NCBI GenBank assembly: GCA_030601965.1
Contig: JAUWAR010000035.1
Coordinates: 1 to 11,538 of the forward strand
Direction: 5' to 3'
Origin: a bacterium
GTDB lineage: Bacteria; Hydrothermota; UBA3073; JACQXS01; JAUWAR01
Length of the DNA stretch: 11,538 nucleotides
Below the pieces are notes generated by a model. That model worked only from the letters and a program-made list of their open reading frames with translations, ran no database searches and was not told the origin of the DNA. The number at the start of each line of letters is the position of its first letter. Positions within the stretch are counted from its first letter, which is position 1. The position numbers and the translations under genes were made by a program. Of the stretch, positions 1-6,444 are shown piece by piece.

Positions 1-229
1 TAACTCCATTTAGAATAGACATCAACTGTTCAGCATTCCCAGCATCAGCCTGAATTGCAGTAGCAATCTGACGATTAAGAAGTTTGTTAATTCGCTTGGC
101 ACCTGCTTCTGCAACAGCAGCATTGATATCTACAAGAATAACCTCCTCAGCTTCACCAAATTTTGCTATGTCATACGCCGCCGCAACACCCTGTCGGCCG
201 CTTCCAATAACAGCATATCTATAACCCAT
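1..229 (-). CDS. saccharopine dehydrogenase-family protein, N-terminal part (partial)
   Basis: Only the first 76 residues are inside the window; the gene continues past the left edge. It starts MGYRYAVIGSGRQG, a Rossmann dinucleotide-binding loop (GSGRQG at residues 9-14), followed by a helix and a second strand ending in the acidic residue of VILVDIN, as expected for NAD(P) binding. This pattern, with an AAAYDIAKFG helix, is what I know from the saccharopine dehydrogenase / lysine dehydrogenase-like family of amino-acid oxidoreductases. The exact substrate cannot be told from this part. The ATG at 229-227 is preceded by a strong ribosome binding site (GGGAGGA on the minus strand), and the start overlaps the last 11 bases of hisS, so the two genes are probably co-transcribed and translationally coupled. 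Confidence 0.8.
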   Translation of the reverse strand, partial: MGYRYAVIGSGRQGVAAAYDIAKFGEAEEVILVDINAAVAEAGAKRINKLLNRQIATAIQADAGNAEQLMSILNGV

Positions 230-1562
230 TATTTCCTCCCTGCCTGACGGTAGGCAAGTTATCTTTAAACCACTCTATTGCACCTTTCCTATCAACTAAC
301 TCTTGCCTCTCTGACTTCATATCCTTAATCGTCATTTTATTCTCTCTTATCTCATCAGGTCCTGCAACAACTACATAAGGAATACCCCTTTTACGCGCAT
401 ACCTAAATTGCTTTGAGAGTTTTACAAAATCTGGATAAACCTCCGTCTCTATACCATTTTCTCTTAAATCTCTTGCAATGTTAAATACATATTTTAGAGA
501 ACTTTTATCGAACTGTGTGATAAGCACCTTTGGCTGAGGTTCTAATGAAGGAAACATATTCTGCTCCTCCATTACAGTTATTACTCGCTCCAGTCCTATA
601 GTAGTCCCAACAGCAGGGATGTCTTTGTTGCCAATTTTACCAATAAGTTTATCAAACCTCCCACCACCTGCAAGGCTTCCTATCCTGGGTTTTTCAACAA
701 CTGTCTCAAATATTGAACCTGTATAATAATCAAGTCCCCTGGCAAGCCAAAGAGAAAATGAGACTCTTTGTTTTGGAATCTCAAAATATTTTAAATAAGA
801 AAATAGTTCTTTCATCTCTTTTATTCCTTCATCCCCAAAGCCAGAGATTTCTTTTTCTAATAACTCAATGGAATTTATCTCAAGAACAGATAGAATATTA
901 TTGATGCATTCTTTTCTAATCCCTCTTTCCTCTAATTCTTCTTTGACCCCGTCTTTTCCAATTTTCTCAACTTTATCAATGGTTCTGCATACCTCAAGTT
1001 CTTTTTCACTTTCTATTCCAGCATACTGACATATAGCACTTAATATTTTTCTATTATTAACTATAATTTTAAATTCCTTCCCGCCAGAGGCGGATCTGCC
1101 TTTGGCAGAAAACCCAAGTTTCTCAAATATTCCCGATGTAATTGATATAATCTCAGCATCTGCCAGTATTGAACTTGTGCCAACAATATCAATATCACAT
1201 TGATAGAATTCTCTCATCCTTCCTTTTTGTGGCTTATCTGCACGCCATACAGGCTGAATCTGGTATCTCCTGAAAGGCATAGTAATTTCAGGATGCATAC
1301 TAATTACCCTTGCCAGTGGAACTGTGAAGTCAAATCTGAGACCCACATCTCTTTCTCCTCTATCCTTGAATTTATAAATAAGTTTTTCTTCATCACCGTA
1401 CTTACCGGAAAGTATATCCCAATATTCAATAGCAGGGGTCTCAATAGGCAAAAAACCGTATGATTTAAAAACCTGTTTTATTAAAGAAAGCACATACTCC
1501 CTCCTCTGCATCTCGCCAGGGAAAAAGTCCCTCATTCCTTTAAGTATCTTAGGTTTACTCAT
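219..1562 (-). CDS. hisS: histidyl-tRNA synthetase
   Basis: Cytoplasmic class II aminoacyl-tRNA synthetase that charges tRNA-His with histidine; 447 residues, normal for the family. It shows the N-terminal GMRDFFPGEMQRRE, motif 2 with RADKPQKGRMREFYQCD, the histidine-specific RGLDYYTGSIFE, motif 3 with AGGGRFDKLI and TTIGLERV, then the anticodon-binding domain (roughly from residue 345). Two repeat-derived stretches stand out. Residues about 152-161 (SAKGRSASGG) are an insertion between LGF and EFKI, encoded by a double palindrome at 1081-1109. The last ten residues (TVRQGGNNGL) are a tail encoded across a 16-base palindrome at 241-256. No ribosome binding site is visible: a perfect palindrome lies directly upstream of the ATG. 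It follows the PASTA gene by 17 bases and overlaps the next gene. Confidence 0.97.
   Translation of the reverse strand: MSKPKILKGMRDFFPGEMQRREYVLSLIKQVFKSYGFLPIETPAIEYWDILSGKYGDEEKLIYKFKDRGERDVGLRFDFTVPLARVISMHPEITMPFRRYQIQPVWRADKPQKGRMREFYQCDIDIVGTSSILADAEIISITSGIFEKLGFSAKGRSASGGKEFKIIVNNRKILSAICQYAGIESEKELEVCRTIDKVEKIGKDGVKEELEERGIRKECINNILSVLEINSIELLEKEISGFGDEGIKEMKELFSYLKYFEIPKQRVSFSLWLARGLDYYTGSIFETVVEKPRIGSLAGGGRFDKLIGKIGNKDIPAVGTTIGLERVITVMEEQNMFPSLEPQPKVLITQFDKSSLKYVFNIARDLRENGIETEVYPDFVKLSKQFRYARKRGIPYVVVAGPDEIRENKMTIKDMKSERQELVDRKGAIEWFKDNLPTVRQGGNNGL
241..256. repeat. 16-base palindrome at the end of hisS
   Basis: TGCCT-gacggt-AGGCA. On the hisS strand it reads TGCCTACCGTCAGGCA and differs in one base from the folK copy at 2711-2726, though it is read in a different frame. 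It encodes the end of the hisS tail and stands next to the ribosome binding site of the following gene. Confidence 0.78.
1081..1109. repeat. double palindrome inside hisS
   Basis: CCGCC-aga-GGCGG (1081-1093) followed by TCTGCC-ttt-GGCAGA (1095-1109). The box CCAGAGGCGGAT (1084-1095) recurs exactly in uvrC and nearly in folK. It encodes SAKGRSASGG, absent from ordinary HisS. Confidence 0.85.
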
Positions 1563-1563
1563 A

Positions 1564-1579
1564 TCCGTTAGCTAACGGA
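1564..1579. repeat. perfect 16-base palindrome between the PASTA gene and hisS
   Basis: TCCGTTAGCTAACGGA is its own reverse complement with no loop. It fills almost the whole 17-base gap between the PASTA stop and the hisS start, where a ribosome binding site would be expected. It could be a protein-binding operator or another inserted short palindrome. Confidence 0.75.
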
Positions 1580-2284
1580 CTATTCTTCTCTATTGATAGT
1601 TATATTGACCTTGCTCCACTTCTTTACAGGAGTGTTTGATGCAGGGCTCTGAGTTATAATTATTCCAAATTTGTGCTCCTCATCACAGGTGTAATGTATA
1701 CTACCAAGAGAAAGATTTCTGTTTTTCAAAAGAACCTCTGCTATTTCAAGGCCTTTACCATAAAGAGAGGGAACTTTGACTAACCCAACTCCAATGCTTA
1801 GATTTAAATCTATTCTGGTTCCTTTGCTTACACTTTCTCCAACAGATGGGAAGACTTCTATAATAGAACCTGCGGGATATTTACTTGAATAGACCTTTTT
1901 GATTTCACCCACCTCGAGCCCAATTTCTTTAATTCGTGATTTGGCATCTGCGAGTTTCATACCAATAATGCCTGGAACTCTTTTCCCTGCTTCACCTGTA
2001 GAAACGACCACATTTACAACGCTCTTCTTCCTCACCTCCATATATGGCATTGGGTTCTGGGATATGATGGTGCCATTTGGATATTGGTCACTTGGCTTTT
2101 TCTCACTCACAAATACCCTGAGGTCTCTATTCTCAAGCAAAAATCTTGCTTCTTCAATATTTTCTCCTATAATTTTGGGCACTTCTATAAATTGTCCCTG
2201 TATGCAAAAAAAGTAGAAACAACCACAAACAATACCAGAGACAATAAGCGATGTAAAAAACGCTGTCCAAAAAGATTTCGCCAT
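1580..2284 (-). CDS. membrane-anchored protein with three PASTA domains
   Basis: 234 residues. A single hydrophobic segment at about residues 8-28 should anchor the protein in the inner membrane with the rest outside. Three PASTA units follow at about 32-96, 98-163 and 166-233; each begins with a V/P-x-(I/L)-x-G pattern (VPKIIGENIEEA, VPGIIGMKLADA, VPSLYGKGLEIA) and ends in a beta strand (VNVVVSTG, IDLNLSIG, VNITINRE). PASTA domains bind peptidoglycan stem peptides or muropeptides and usually belong to Ser/Thr kinases or penicillin-binding proteins. No kinase or transpeptidase part is present, so this is a stand-alone PASTA protein, perhaps a cell-wall sensor or scaffold. ATG at 2284-2282 has a good ribosome binding site (AGGAGGG) and a clear promoter upstream; it is the first gene of a minus-strand unit with hisS. 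Confidence 0.92.
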   Translation of the reverse strand: MAKSFWTAFFTSLIVSGIVCGCFYFFCIQGQFIEVPKIIGENIEEARFLLENRDLRVFVSEKKPSDQYPNGTIISQNPMPYMEVRKKSVVNVVVSTGEAGKRVPGIIGMKLADAKSRIKEIGLEVGEIKKVYSSKYPAGSIIEVFPSVGESVSKGTRIDLNLSIGVGLVKVPSLYGKGLEIAEVLLKNRNLSLGSIHYTCDEEHKFGIIITQSPASNTPVKKWSKVNITINREE

Positions 2285-2304
2285 AATCCCTCCTTTTTAC
2301 CTAA

Positions 2305-2333
2305 ATTCTAAAAGATTCCACTGCTATTGTCAA
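2305..2333 (-). promoter_or_regulatory. sigma-70-type promoter of the PASTA gene and hisS
   Basis: On the minus strand TTGACA (2333-2328) is followed after exactly 17 bases by TAGAAT (2310-2305). The expected transcription start is near 2298, giving a short leader that carries AGGAGGG (2294-2288) before the ATG at 2284. Spacing and sequence are near consensus, so this is a strong inference though untested. Confidence 0.75.
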
Positions 2334-2367
2334 GAAAAATGATGCAAAAAACCTTGACATAGATAAG

Positions 2368-2431
2368 TTGATGGTTCATTGTTGATAGTTCATGGTTAAA
2401 AAACTAATAACCAATAACCATGAACTAAATA
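2368..2431. repeat. inverted pair of heptamer arrays upstream of folK
   Basis: The left arm reads on the minus strand as four consecutive 7-base units: CCATGAA, CTATCAA, CAATGAA, CCATCAA (2395 down to 2368). The right arm reads on the plus strand as CTAATAA, CCAATAA, CCATGAA, CTAAATA (2404-2431). The two arms can fold back on each other (AGTTCATGGTTA against TAACCATGAACT). The array ends directly at the GTG start codon of folK and occupies the place where a ribosome binding site and -10 box would be expected; a TTGACA at 2354-2359 on the plus strand has no matching -10 box because the array is there. Confidence 0.85.
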
Positions 2432-3004
2432 GTGTCTGTTGCTTATATAGGTATAGGGTCAAATATGGGAAATAGAAAAAAGAATATACAAAGAGCCATT
2501 GAATTTCTAACCGAAGAACACAGCCAAGATGGCTGTGCCACCAGAAAGGTAATGACTGTCTCTTCAATATATGAAACAGAACCCTTATATCATATCCACC
2601 AGCCACTGTTTCTCAACTGTGCCCTTTGCATGGAAACAGAATCTACTGCTCAGGCACTCCTCTCTATGACAAAAGAGATAGAGAAAAAAATGGGTAGGAA
2701 AAATAATACCTGCCTGCCGTCAGGCACAGGAAGAGGGATTGCCTCCATGCCAGAGGCAGGTCGTCCTTCGGCGACAAGATTTGGACCGAGACTGATTGAT
2801 TTAGATATATTATTTTTTGATAATCTTATCTTAAGGACAGAAGAACTTATAATACCTCATCCAGAAATTGCTGAGAGAAAATTTGTGCTACTGCCACTTA
2901 TAGAAATTGCGCCAGACCTTGTCCATCCCGTATTAAAAAAAACTGTGAAAGAACTGTTAGGTAATCCATCTATTGATAGTCAAGTGGTCAAGAAGTTGTT
3001 ATGA
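2432..3004 (+). CDS. folK: 2-amino-4-hydroxy-6-hydroxymethyldihydropteridine pyrophosphokinase
   Basis: HPPK, the folate-pathway enzyme that transfers pyrophosphate from ATP to the hydroxymethyl-dihydropterin. Family motifs: the start MSVAYIGIGSNMGNR, then VSSIYETEP, FLNCAL, and the signature RFGPRLIDLDILFF with HPEIAERKFVLLPL. At 190 residues it is some 25-30 longer than typical, and the excess is at palindromes: residues about 30-36 (HSQDGCA, from 2519-2537) and about 91-115 (NTCLPSGTG... to ...RPSAT, from 2711-2775), the latter placed in the loop just before the catalytic RFGPR segment. The start is GTG, right after a heptamer array, with no evident ribosome binding site. Its TGA overlaps the ATG of panC (ATGA), so the two are coupled. 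Confidence 0.95.
   Translation: MSVAYIGIGSNMGNRKKNIQRAIEFLTEEHSQDGCATRKVMTVSSIYETEPLYHIHQPLFLNCALCMETESTAQALLSMTKEIEKKMGRKNNTCLPSGTGRGIASMPEAGRPSATRFGPRLIDLDILFFDNLILRTEELIIPHPEIAERKFVLLPLIEIAPDLVHPVLKKTVKELLGNPSIDSQVVKKLL
2519..2537. repeat. palindrome inside folK (CACAGCC-AAGAT-GGCTGTG)
   Basis: Seven-base arms CACAGCC (2519-2525) and GGCTGTG (2531-2537) around the loop AAGAT. It encodes the extra HSQDGCA in the loop between the first helix of HPPK and the strand leading into SSIYETEP. The hydrophilic, family-foreign peptide argues for an inserted element. Confidence 0.75.
2711..2775. repeat. cluster of three palindromes inside folK
   Basis: Three units in a row: TGCCT-gccgtc-AGGCA (2711-2726), TGCCTC-catgcca-GAGGCA (2740-2758), and GTCGTC-cttc-GGCGAC (2760-2775, one G-T pair). 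The first is a near copy (15 of 16 bases) of the element at the end of hisS. The box CCAGAGGCAGGT at 2750-2761 matches 10 of 12 bases of CCAGAGGCGGAT in hisS and uvrC, and like those it is followed at once by a hairpin of different sequence. Together they encode about 25 residues absent from normal HPPK. Confidence 0.82.
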
Positions 3005-3864
3005 AGATAATAAAATCTATAAATGAGATGCAGAGAACTGCTTTTGAGGTAAGGGAAAAGAATGAAAGAATTGGCTTTGTAGCCACAATGGGTGCTCTGC
3101 ATAAAGGACATTTATCCCTTGTTGATATTGTAAAAAAAGGGGCTGATGTAATTATCATCTCAATATTTGTTAATCCAAAACAGTTTGGCACATCTGAGGT
3201 ATCACCTCAAGAAGATTATGAAAGATATCCAAGAGATGTTGAACAGGATATTAAAATATTAGAAGATAAAAAAGTTGACATTGTCTTTATCCCGGATACT
3301 TATGAGATGTATCCAGAAGGGCATCTTAGTTATGTAAATGTGCAAGAACTGGGTGAGGTGCTCTGTGGGAAATCAAGACCCGGACATTTCAAGGGCGTGT
3401 GCACCGTCCTTGTCAAACTTTTTAATATTGTAAAACCTGATATAACCATATTTGGAGAAAAAGATATGCAACAGGCAATCATAGTAAAAAAGATGGTCGA
3501 AGACCTTAACTTTGATATAGAAGTTATTACAGGACCCACTATAAGAGAAAACGATGGACTTGCTATAAGTTCAAGAAATATATATCTCTCAGCACAACAA
3601 AGAAAAGATGTGCCCATCTTATATAAATCACTTGTTATAGCAAAAGAAATGATAGAAAAAGGAGAACGAGATTCAACAGTTGTGATAGAGAAAATACGGT
3701 CTTTGATTGAGAAAAAGGATGCAAAAATTGATTATATTGACATTGTAGATAAAAAGGATTTAACACCTGCTAAATCTATCAAGGGTGATGTCTTAATTGC
3801 ACTTGCAGTCTATTTTGGCTCAACAAGATTGATAGATAATATTGTCATTGGAGTTAATCCGTAA
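3001..3864 (+). CDS. panC: pantothenate synthetase
   Basis: Joins pantoate and beta-alanine using ATP to give pantothenate, the coenzyme A precursor. 287 residues, normal length. The nucleotidyl-transferase H-x-G-H appears in TMGALHKGHLSLV; other family motifs are SIFVNPKQF, EDYERYPR, the pantoate/ATP loop GRP-like segment CGKSRPGHFKGVCTVLVKLF, FGEKDMQQ (FGEKDYQQ in most members) and TIRENDGLAISSRNIYLS. The C-terminus RLIDNIVIGVNP ends in residues encoded by the left arm of an inverted repeat (3848-3899). The ATG overlaps the folK stop by four bases. Confidence 0.97.
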   Translation: MKIIKSINEMQRTAFEVREKNERIGFVATMGALHKGHLSLVDIVKKGADVIIISIFVNPKQFGTSEVSPQEDYERYPRDVEQDIKILEDKKVDIVFIPDTYEMYPEGHLSYVNVQELGEVLCGKSRPGHFKGVCTVLVKLFNIVKPDITIFGEKDMQQAIIVKKMVEDLNFDIEVITGPTIRENDGLAISSRNIYLSAQQRKDVPILYKSLVIAKEMIEKGERDSTVVIEKIRSLIEKKDAKIDYIDIVDKKDLTPAKSIKGDVLIALAVYFGSTRLIDNIVIGVNP

Positions 3865-3899
3865 GGATTTTAAATAAAAGGCTCACGCCTTAACTCCAA
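3848..3899. repeat. compound inverted repeat between panC and lepB
   Basis: Perfect 10-base arms TTGGAGTTAA (3848-3857) and TTAACTCCAA (3890-3899) enclose two smaller hairpins, ATCC-gtaa-GGAT (3857-3868, holding the panC stop in its loop) and AAGGC-tcac-GCCTT (3878-3891, sharing two bases with the right outer arm). The whole could fold as a three-way junction. It gives panC its last residues and stop. Without a T-run it is not a classical terminator; it may be an inserted element or an RNA processing or attenuation structure. Confidence 0.7.
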
Positions 3900-3914
3900 C
3901 AGGTTTACAGCATT

Positions 3915-4607
3915 ATGACAAAAAAGGGAATAGAGAATAAAGGTATATTATGGTTTAAAGACGTTGCTGTTGCAATAATTGCAGTTTTGCTACTCAGAAC
4001 ATTTGTTCTACAGTCATTCAAGATACCAACAGGTTCAATGGAAAATACACTTCTTGTTGGAGATTTTCTATTTGCAAATAAATTTATTTATGGATTCAGA
4101 ATTCCAAAAACAGATATTCGTATCTTACAAATAAAAAAACCTCAGAGAGGAGATGTAGTAATCTTTAGATTCCCATTTGAACGCAAGGATTTTGTTAAAA
4201 GATGTATCGGACTGCCAGGTGATATTATAGAGATAAAAAATAAACAAGTTTATATAAACGGTAGGGCTCTTCCCCAGGATTATGTAGTGTTTGCCGACCC
4301 TGAAATCTATCCACCTCTTAATGTTGAACATTCCGAATATCAGGAATTATGGGAAAGAACAGCATTTAAGAGAGCAGGTGGTAATGTAAGGGACAATTTT
4401 GGACCTGTCCGAGTACCAGAGAAAAATATATTTGTAATGGGTGATAATAGGGATAATTCTTATGATTCCAGGTTCTGGGGACCACTTGACCAAAAATATC
4501 TGCTTGGTAAGGCAATGTTCCTGTATTGGTCATGGACCAAGGATATTCCAATATACAGATTTCTTGAAAAAGTGAGGTGGAAAAAGATAGGGCTTATAAT
4601 TAAATAA
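3915..4607 (+). CDS. lepB: signal peptidase I
   Basis: Inner-membrane serine protease that removes signal peptides from exported proteins; 230 residues. One N-terminal membrane anchor (about residues 16-32) leads straight into box B, IPTGSMENTL, with catalytic Ser41. Lys95 in FVKRCIGLPGD is the general base, and box E is GDNRDNSYDSRFWGP. The segment VFADPEIYPPLNVEHSEYQ through RDNFGPVRVPEKNIFVMG is a usual variable insert plus box D. The ATG at 3915 has only a weak upstream site (AGG about 12 bases before), but the start is fixed by the short cytoplasmic stretch before the anchor. It lies 50 bases after panC. Confidence 0.96.
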   Translation: MTKKGIENKGILWFKDVAVAIIAVLLLRTFVLQSFKIPTGSMENTLLVGDFLFANKFIYGFRIPKTDIRILQIKKPQRGDVVIFRFPFERKDFVKRCIGLPGDIIEIKNKQVYINGRALPQDYVVFADPEIYPPLNVEHSEYQELWERTAFKRAGGNVRDNFGPVRVPEKNIFVMGDNRDNSYDSRFWGPLDQKYLLGKAMFLYWSWTKDIPIYRFLEKVRWKKIGLIIK

Positions 4608-4733
4608 ATACCTAAATACCTAAATATTAAATCAAATGCCTAAACACCTAAATAGTTGGTAGGCTTTTCTTTAGGTATTTAGGAATTTTGGATTTTAGGT
4701 ATTTGATGTTTCATTTTGGACTTTTAGGTGTTT
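4606..4733. repeat. inverted pair of octamer arrays between lepB and the transketolase gene
   Basis: The left arm on the plus strand is in units of 8: AAATACCT, AAATACCT, AAATATTA, then after a 4-base step AAATGCCT and AAACACCT (4606-4649). The right arm holds the reverse complement register: AGGTATTT, AGGAATTT, TGGATTTT, AGGTATTT (4673-4704) and AGGTGTTT (4726-4733). The arms are complementary over long stretches. The last unit delivers the AGGTG and the TTGATG at which the transketolase gene starts, and the first unit lies on the lepB stop. Confidence 0.85.
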
Positions 4734-4734
4734 G

Positions 4735-5736
4735 ATGTCAATGCTTATATCATTAAGGGATAGATATGGAGATACACTTGTAGAACTTGGGAAGGTCAAT
4801 CCAGATATAATAGTTATGGATGCAGACCTTTCATATTCCACAAGAACCATTAAATTTAAAAATGCCTTCCCTGATAGGTTCTTTGACATGGGTATATCAG
4901 AACAGGATATGATGGGGACTGCTGCAGGTCTTGCTGCATCTGGCAAGATAGTATTTGCATCCACATTTGCTATATTTGCAACAGGAAGACCATGGGAACA
5001 GATAAGAACCACAATTGCATCCCAGAATCTAAATGTGAAGATTGTGGCAACACACGGAGGTATCTCAGTTGGAGAAGATGGACATACACATCAAGCACCG
5101 GAAGATATAGGACTTATGAGAATTATACCAAATATGAAAGTGATAGTTCCTTGTGATGATGACCAGACAGAAATTATAATAAGAAAGGCTGTAGCGACTC
5201 CTGGTCCCTTTTATATAAGACTTACAAAACCCAAACTTCCAAAGATTTATAGACTGCCTTGTTCTTTTGATATCGGGAAAGCAGTGGAATTGAGAGGAGG
5301 TAATCACCTCACGGGAAAAGATGTAGCATTATTGGCGATAGGTCAAATGGTCGGAGAAGCACTTGAAGCAAGTAAGATATTAAAAAACAGAGGGATATCC
5401 GCATCAGTCTATGATATGTGTTCTGTAAAGCCTATAGATGAAGAGACTATTTTAGAGATTTCAAAAAAGGTAAAGGCAATTATTACCTGTGAAGACCACA
5501 CAGTCATTGGAGGTCTTGGAGATGCAGTAGGTGAAGTTGTAATGAGTAAATTACCGATTCCTGTGTACAAAATTGGTATCCAAGACAGATTTGGACGGTC
5601 AGGAAGTTCAAAAGAACTCTATCAGGCATACGGACTTGATGCCCAATCTATTGCAAAAAAAGTAATCAGGTTTATAGTTCATGGCTTACCTAACTATAAA
5701 TCAGTAATCATGAACCAACAATGGTTGAGTTTGTAG
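4735..5736 (+). CDS. transketolase family protein, C-terminal (pyrimidine-binding plus C) half
   Basis: 333 residues, the size of the C-terminal subunit of a split transketolase. Family features: VMDADLSYSTRT, the catalytic glutamate in DMGISEQDMMGTAAGLA, STFAIFATGRPWEQIR, HGGISVGEDGHTHQAPEDI, and the C-domain (from about residue 185) with ALLAIGQM, VYDMCSVKPID and CEDHTVIGGLG. Partner should be an N-terminal half binding the thiamine diphosphate diphosphate group; none lies in this window, and the upstream neighbour is lepB. Starts possible are TTG 4732, ATG 4735 and ATG 4741; 4735 is chosen for AGGTG upstream and family alignment. The last ~18 residues (VHGLPNYKSVIMNQQWLSL) come from a heptamer array. 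A DXS or pyruvate dehydrogenase beta subunit is less likely. Confidence 0.92.
   Translation: MSMLISLRDRYGDTLVELGKVNPDIIVMDADLSYSTRTIKFKNAFPDRFFDMGISEQDMMGTAAGLAASGKIVFASTFAIFATGRPWEQIRTTIASQNLNVKIVATHGGISVGEDGHTHQAPEDIGLMRIIPNMKVIVPCDDDQTEIIIRKAVATPGPFYIRLTKPKLPKIYRLPCSFDIGKAVELRGGNHLTGKDVALLAIGQMVGEALEASKILKNRGISASVYDMCSVKPIDEETILEISKKVKAIITCEDHTVIGGLGDAVGEVVMSKLPIPVYKIGIQDRFGRSGSSKELYQAYGLDAQSIAKKVIRFIVHGLPNYKSVIMNQQWLSL
5671..5721. repeat. heptamer arrays at the transketolase-ftsE junction
   Basis: Four direct units CTATAAA, TCAGTAA, TCATGAA, CCAACAA (5694-5721) are preceded by two inverted ones (CCATGAA, CTATAAA on the minus strand, 5684-5671). They belong to the same family as the array upstream of folK (CCATGAA shared). 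They encode the transketolase tail and end at the A of the ftsE start codon. Confidence 0.8.
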
Positions 5737-6353
5737 ATGTATCAAAATACTGCCTGAAAGACCTAAACCTGAAGATAAATAAGGGTGAACTTTGCACATT
5801 GAAGGGAATTGGCAAGACTACATTCTGTAAACTCGCATCAAGTTGTATATTTCCCGATAAAGGCACTATAAGAATAGATGGTATTGTATCAAATCCAAAG
5901 AATACTCATTTCATTAAAAGAAAGGTTGCATTTCTGCACGATGGACAGGAGGTAGATGATGGAGTCTTTATTCAAAATAAGACATTAGCCTGGAACCTTA
6001 CCTATTTTCTAAAGGTTATGAAAAAGTATGATAAATCTGTAGGGACACGACAGGTCGTATCCTTACTTGAAAAATTGGGTCTTGTTGAGAAAAAAGATGT
6101 TCTTATATGCCATCTTTCTCATACTGAAACAATAAAAGCAACAATAGGATATGCAGTTCTTAAAGGACCACTGCTTCTTCTTGTTGATATGCCTTTATTT
6201 TCCCTGAATCAAAATACACAAACCATGATTTTTGATATTATTAAAACTATGAATACATTTGGAACAACTGTGATATTTACTCTTTCAGGAGGTGGGATTC
6301 CTTATAAAACAAGAGAAATCTCTCTAATGCACGAGTGTCATTGCGAGGAGTGA
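5721..6353 (+). CDS. ftsE: FtsE-like ABC protein with degenerate ATPase motifs
   Basis: 210 residues aligning along its length with FtsE, the cytoplasmic ATPase of the FtsEX complex that controls peptidoglycan hydrolases at division. Position directly before ftsX supports this. Key motifs are broken, however. Walker A is GELCTLKGIGKTTFCKL: three residues are missing between the first Gly and GKT. The Q-loop region reads VAFLHDGQEVDD without the usual VFQD. The signature LSGGE is LSHTE. Walker B is LLLLVDMPLF, with Met where the catalytic Glu should be. The H-loop (VATHD) is VIFTLSG. The loop after VSK is also shortened. The frame is nonetheless open, so it may be a structural pseudo-ATPase or an early pseudogene. 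It overlaps the transketolase gene by 16 bases, has no visible ribosome binding site, and its last residues (HCEE) and stop lie in a repeat element. Confidence 0.82.
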   Translation: MVEFVDVSKYCLKDLNLKINKGELCTLKGIGKTTFCKLASSCIFPDKGTIRIDGIVSNPKNTHFIKRKVAFLHDGQEVDDGVFIQNKTLAWNLTYFLKVMKKYDKSVGTRQVVSLLEKLGLVEKKDVLICHLSHTETIKATIGYAVLKGPLLLLVDMPLFSLNQNTQTMIFDIIKTMNTFGTTVIFTLSGGGIPYKTREISLMHECHCEE

Positions 6354-6444
6354 AACGACGAAGCAATCTAAAAGATAGGATTGCTTCGTCCCGATAAATC
6401 GGGACTCGCAATGACAGACTACAATGCTCGCAATGACAGACGAT
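6337..6444. repeat. composite palindromic element between ftsE and ftsX
   Basis: Outer arms TGTCATTGCGAG (6337-6348) and CTCGCAATGACA (6405-6416) and inner arms GACGAAGCAATC (6357-6368) and GATTGCTTCGTC (6379-6390) are perfect 12-base inverted repeats. This matches the widespread bacterial repeat I know as ATTGCGAGGAGCGAAG...GAAGCAATC, thought to be a non-autonomous (MITE-like) element. The right half carries a second palindrome, GTCCCGAT-aa-ATCGGGAC (6388-6405), in place of the expected complement of the left half. The tail CTCGCAATGACAGA is repeated at 6427-6440. The element supplies the ftsE stop (6351-6353), an in-frame stop before ftsX (6434-6436), and abuts the ftsX ATG. Confidence 0.9.

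Noticed and set aside
2354..2382. Plus-strand promoter for folK using TTGACA at 2354-2359
   Set aside because: No acceptable -10 box lies 15-19 bases downstream; the heptamer array occupies that place.
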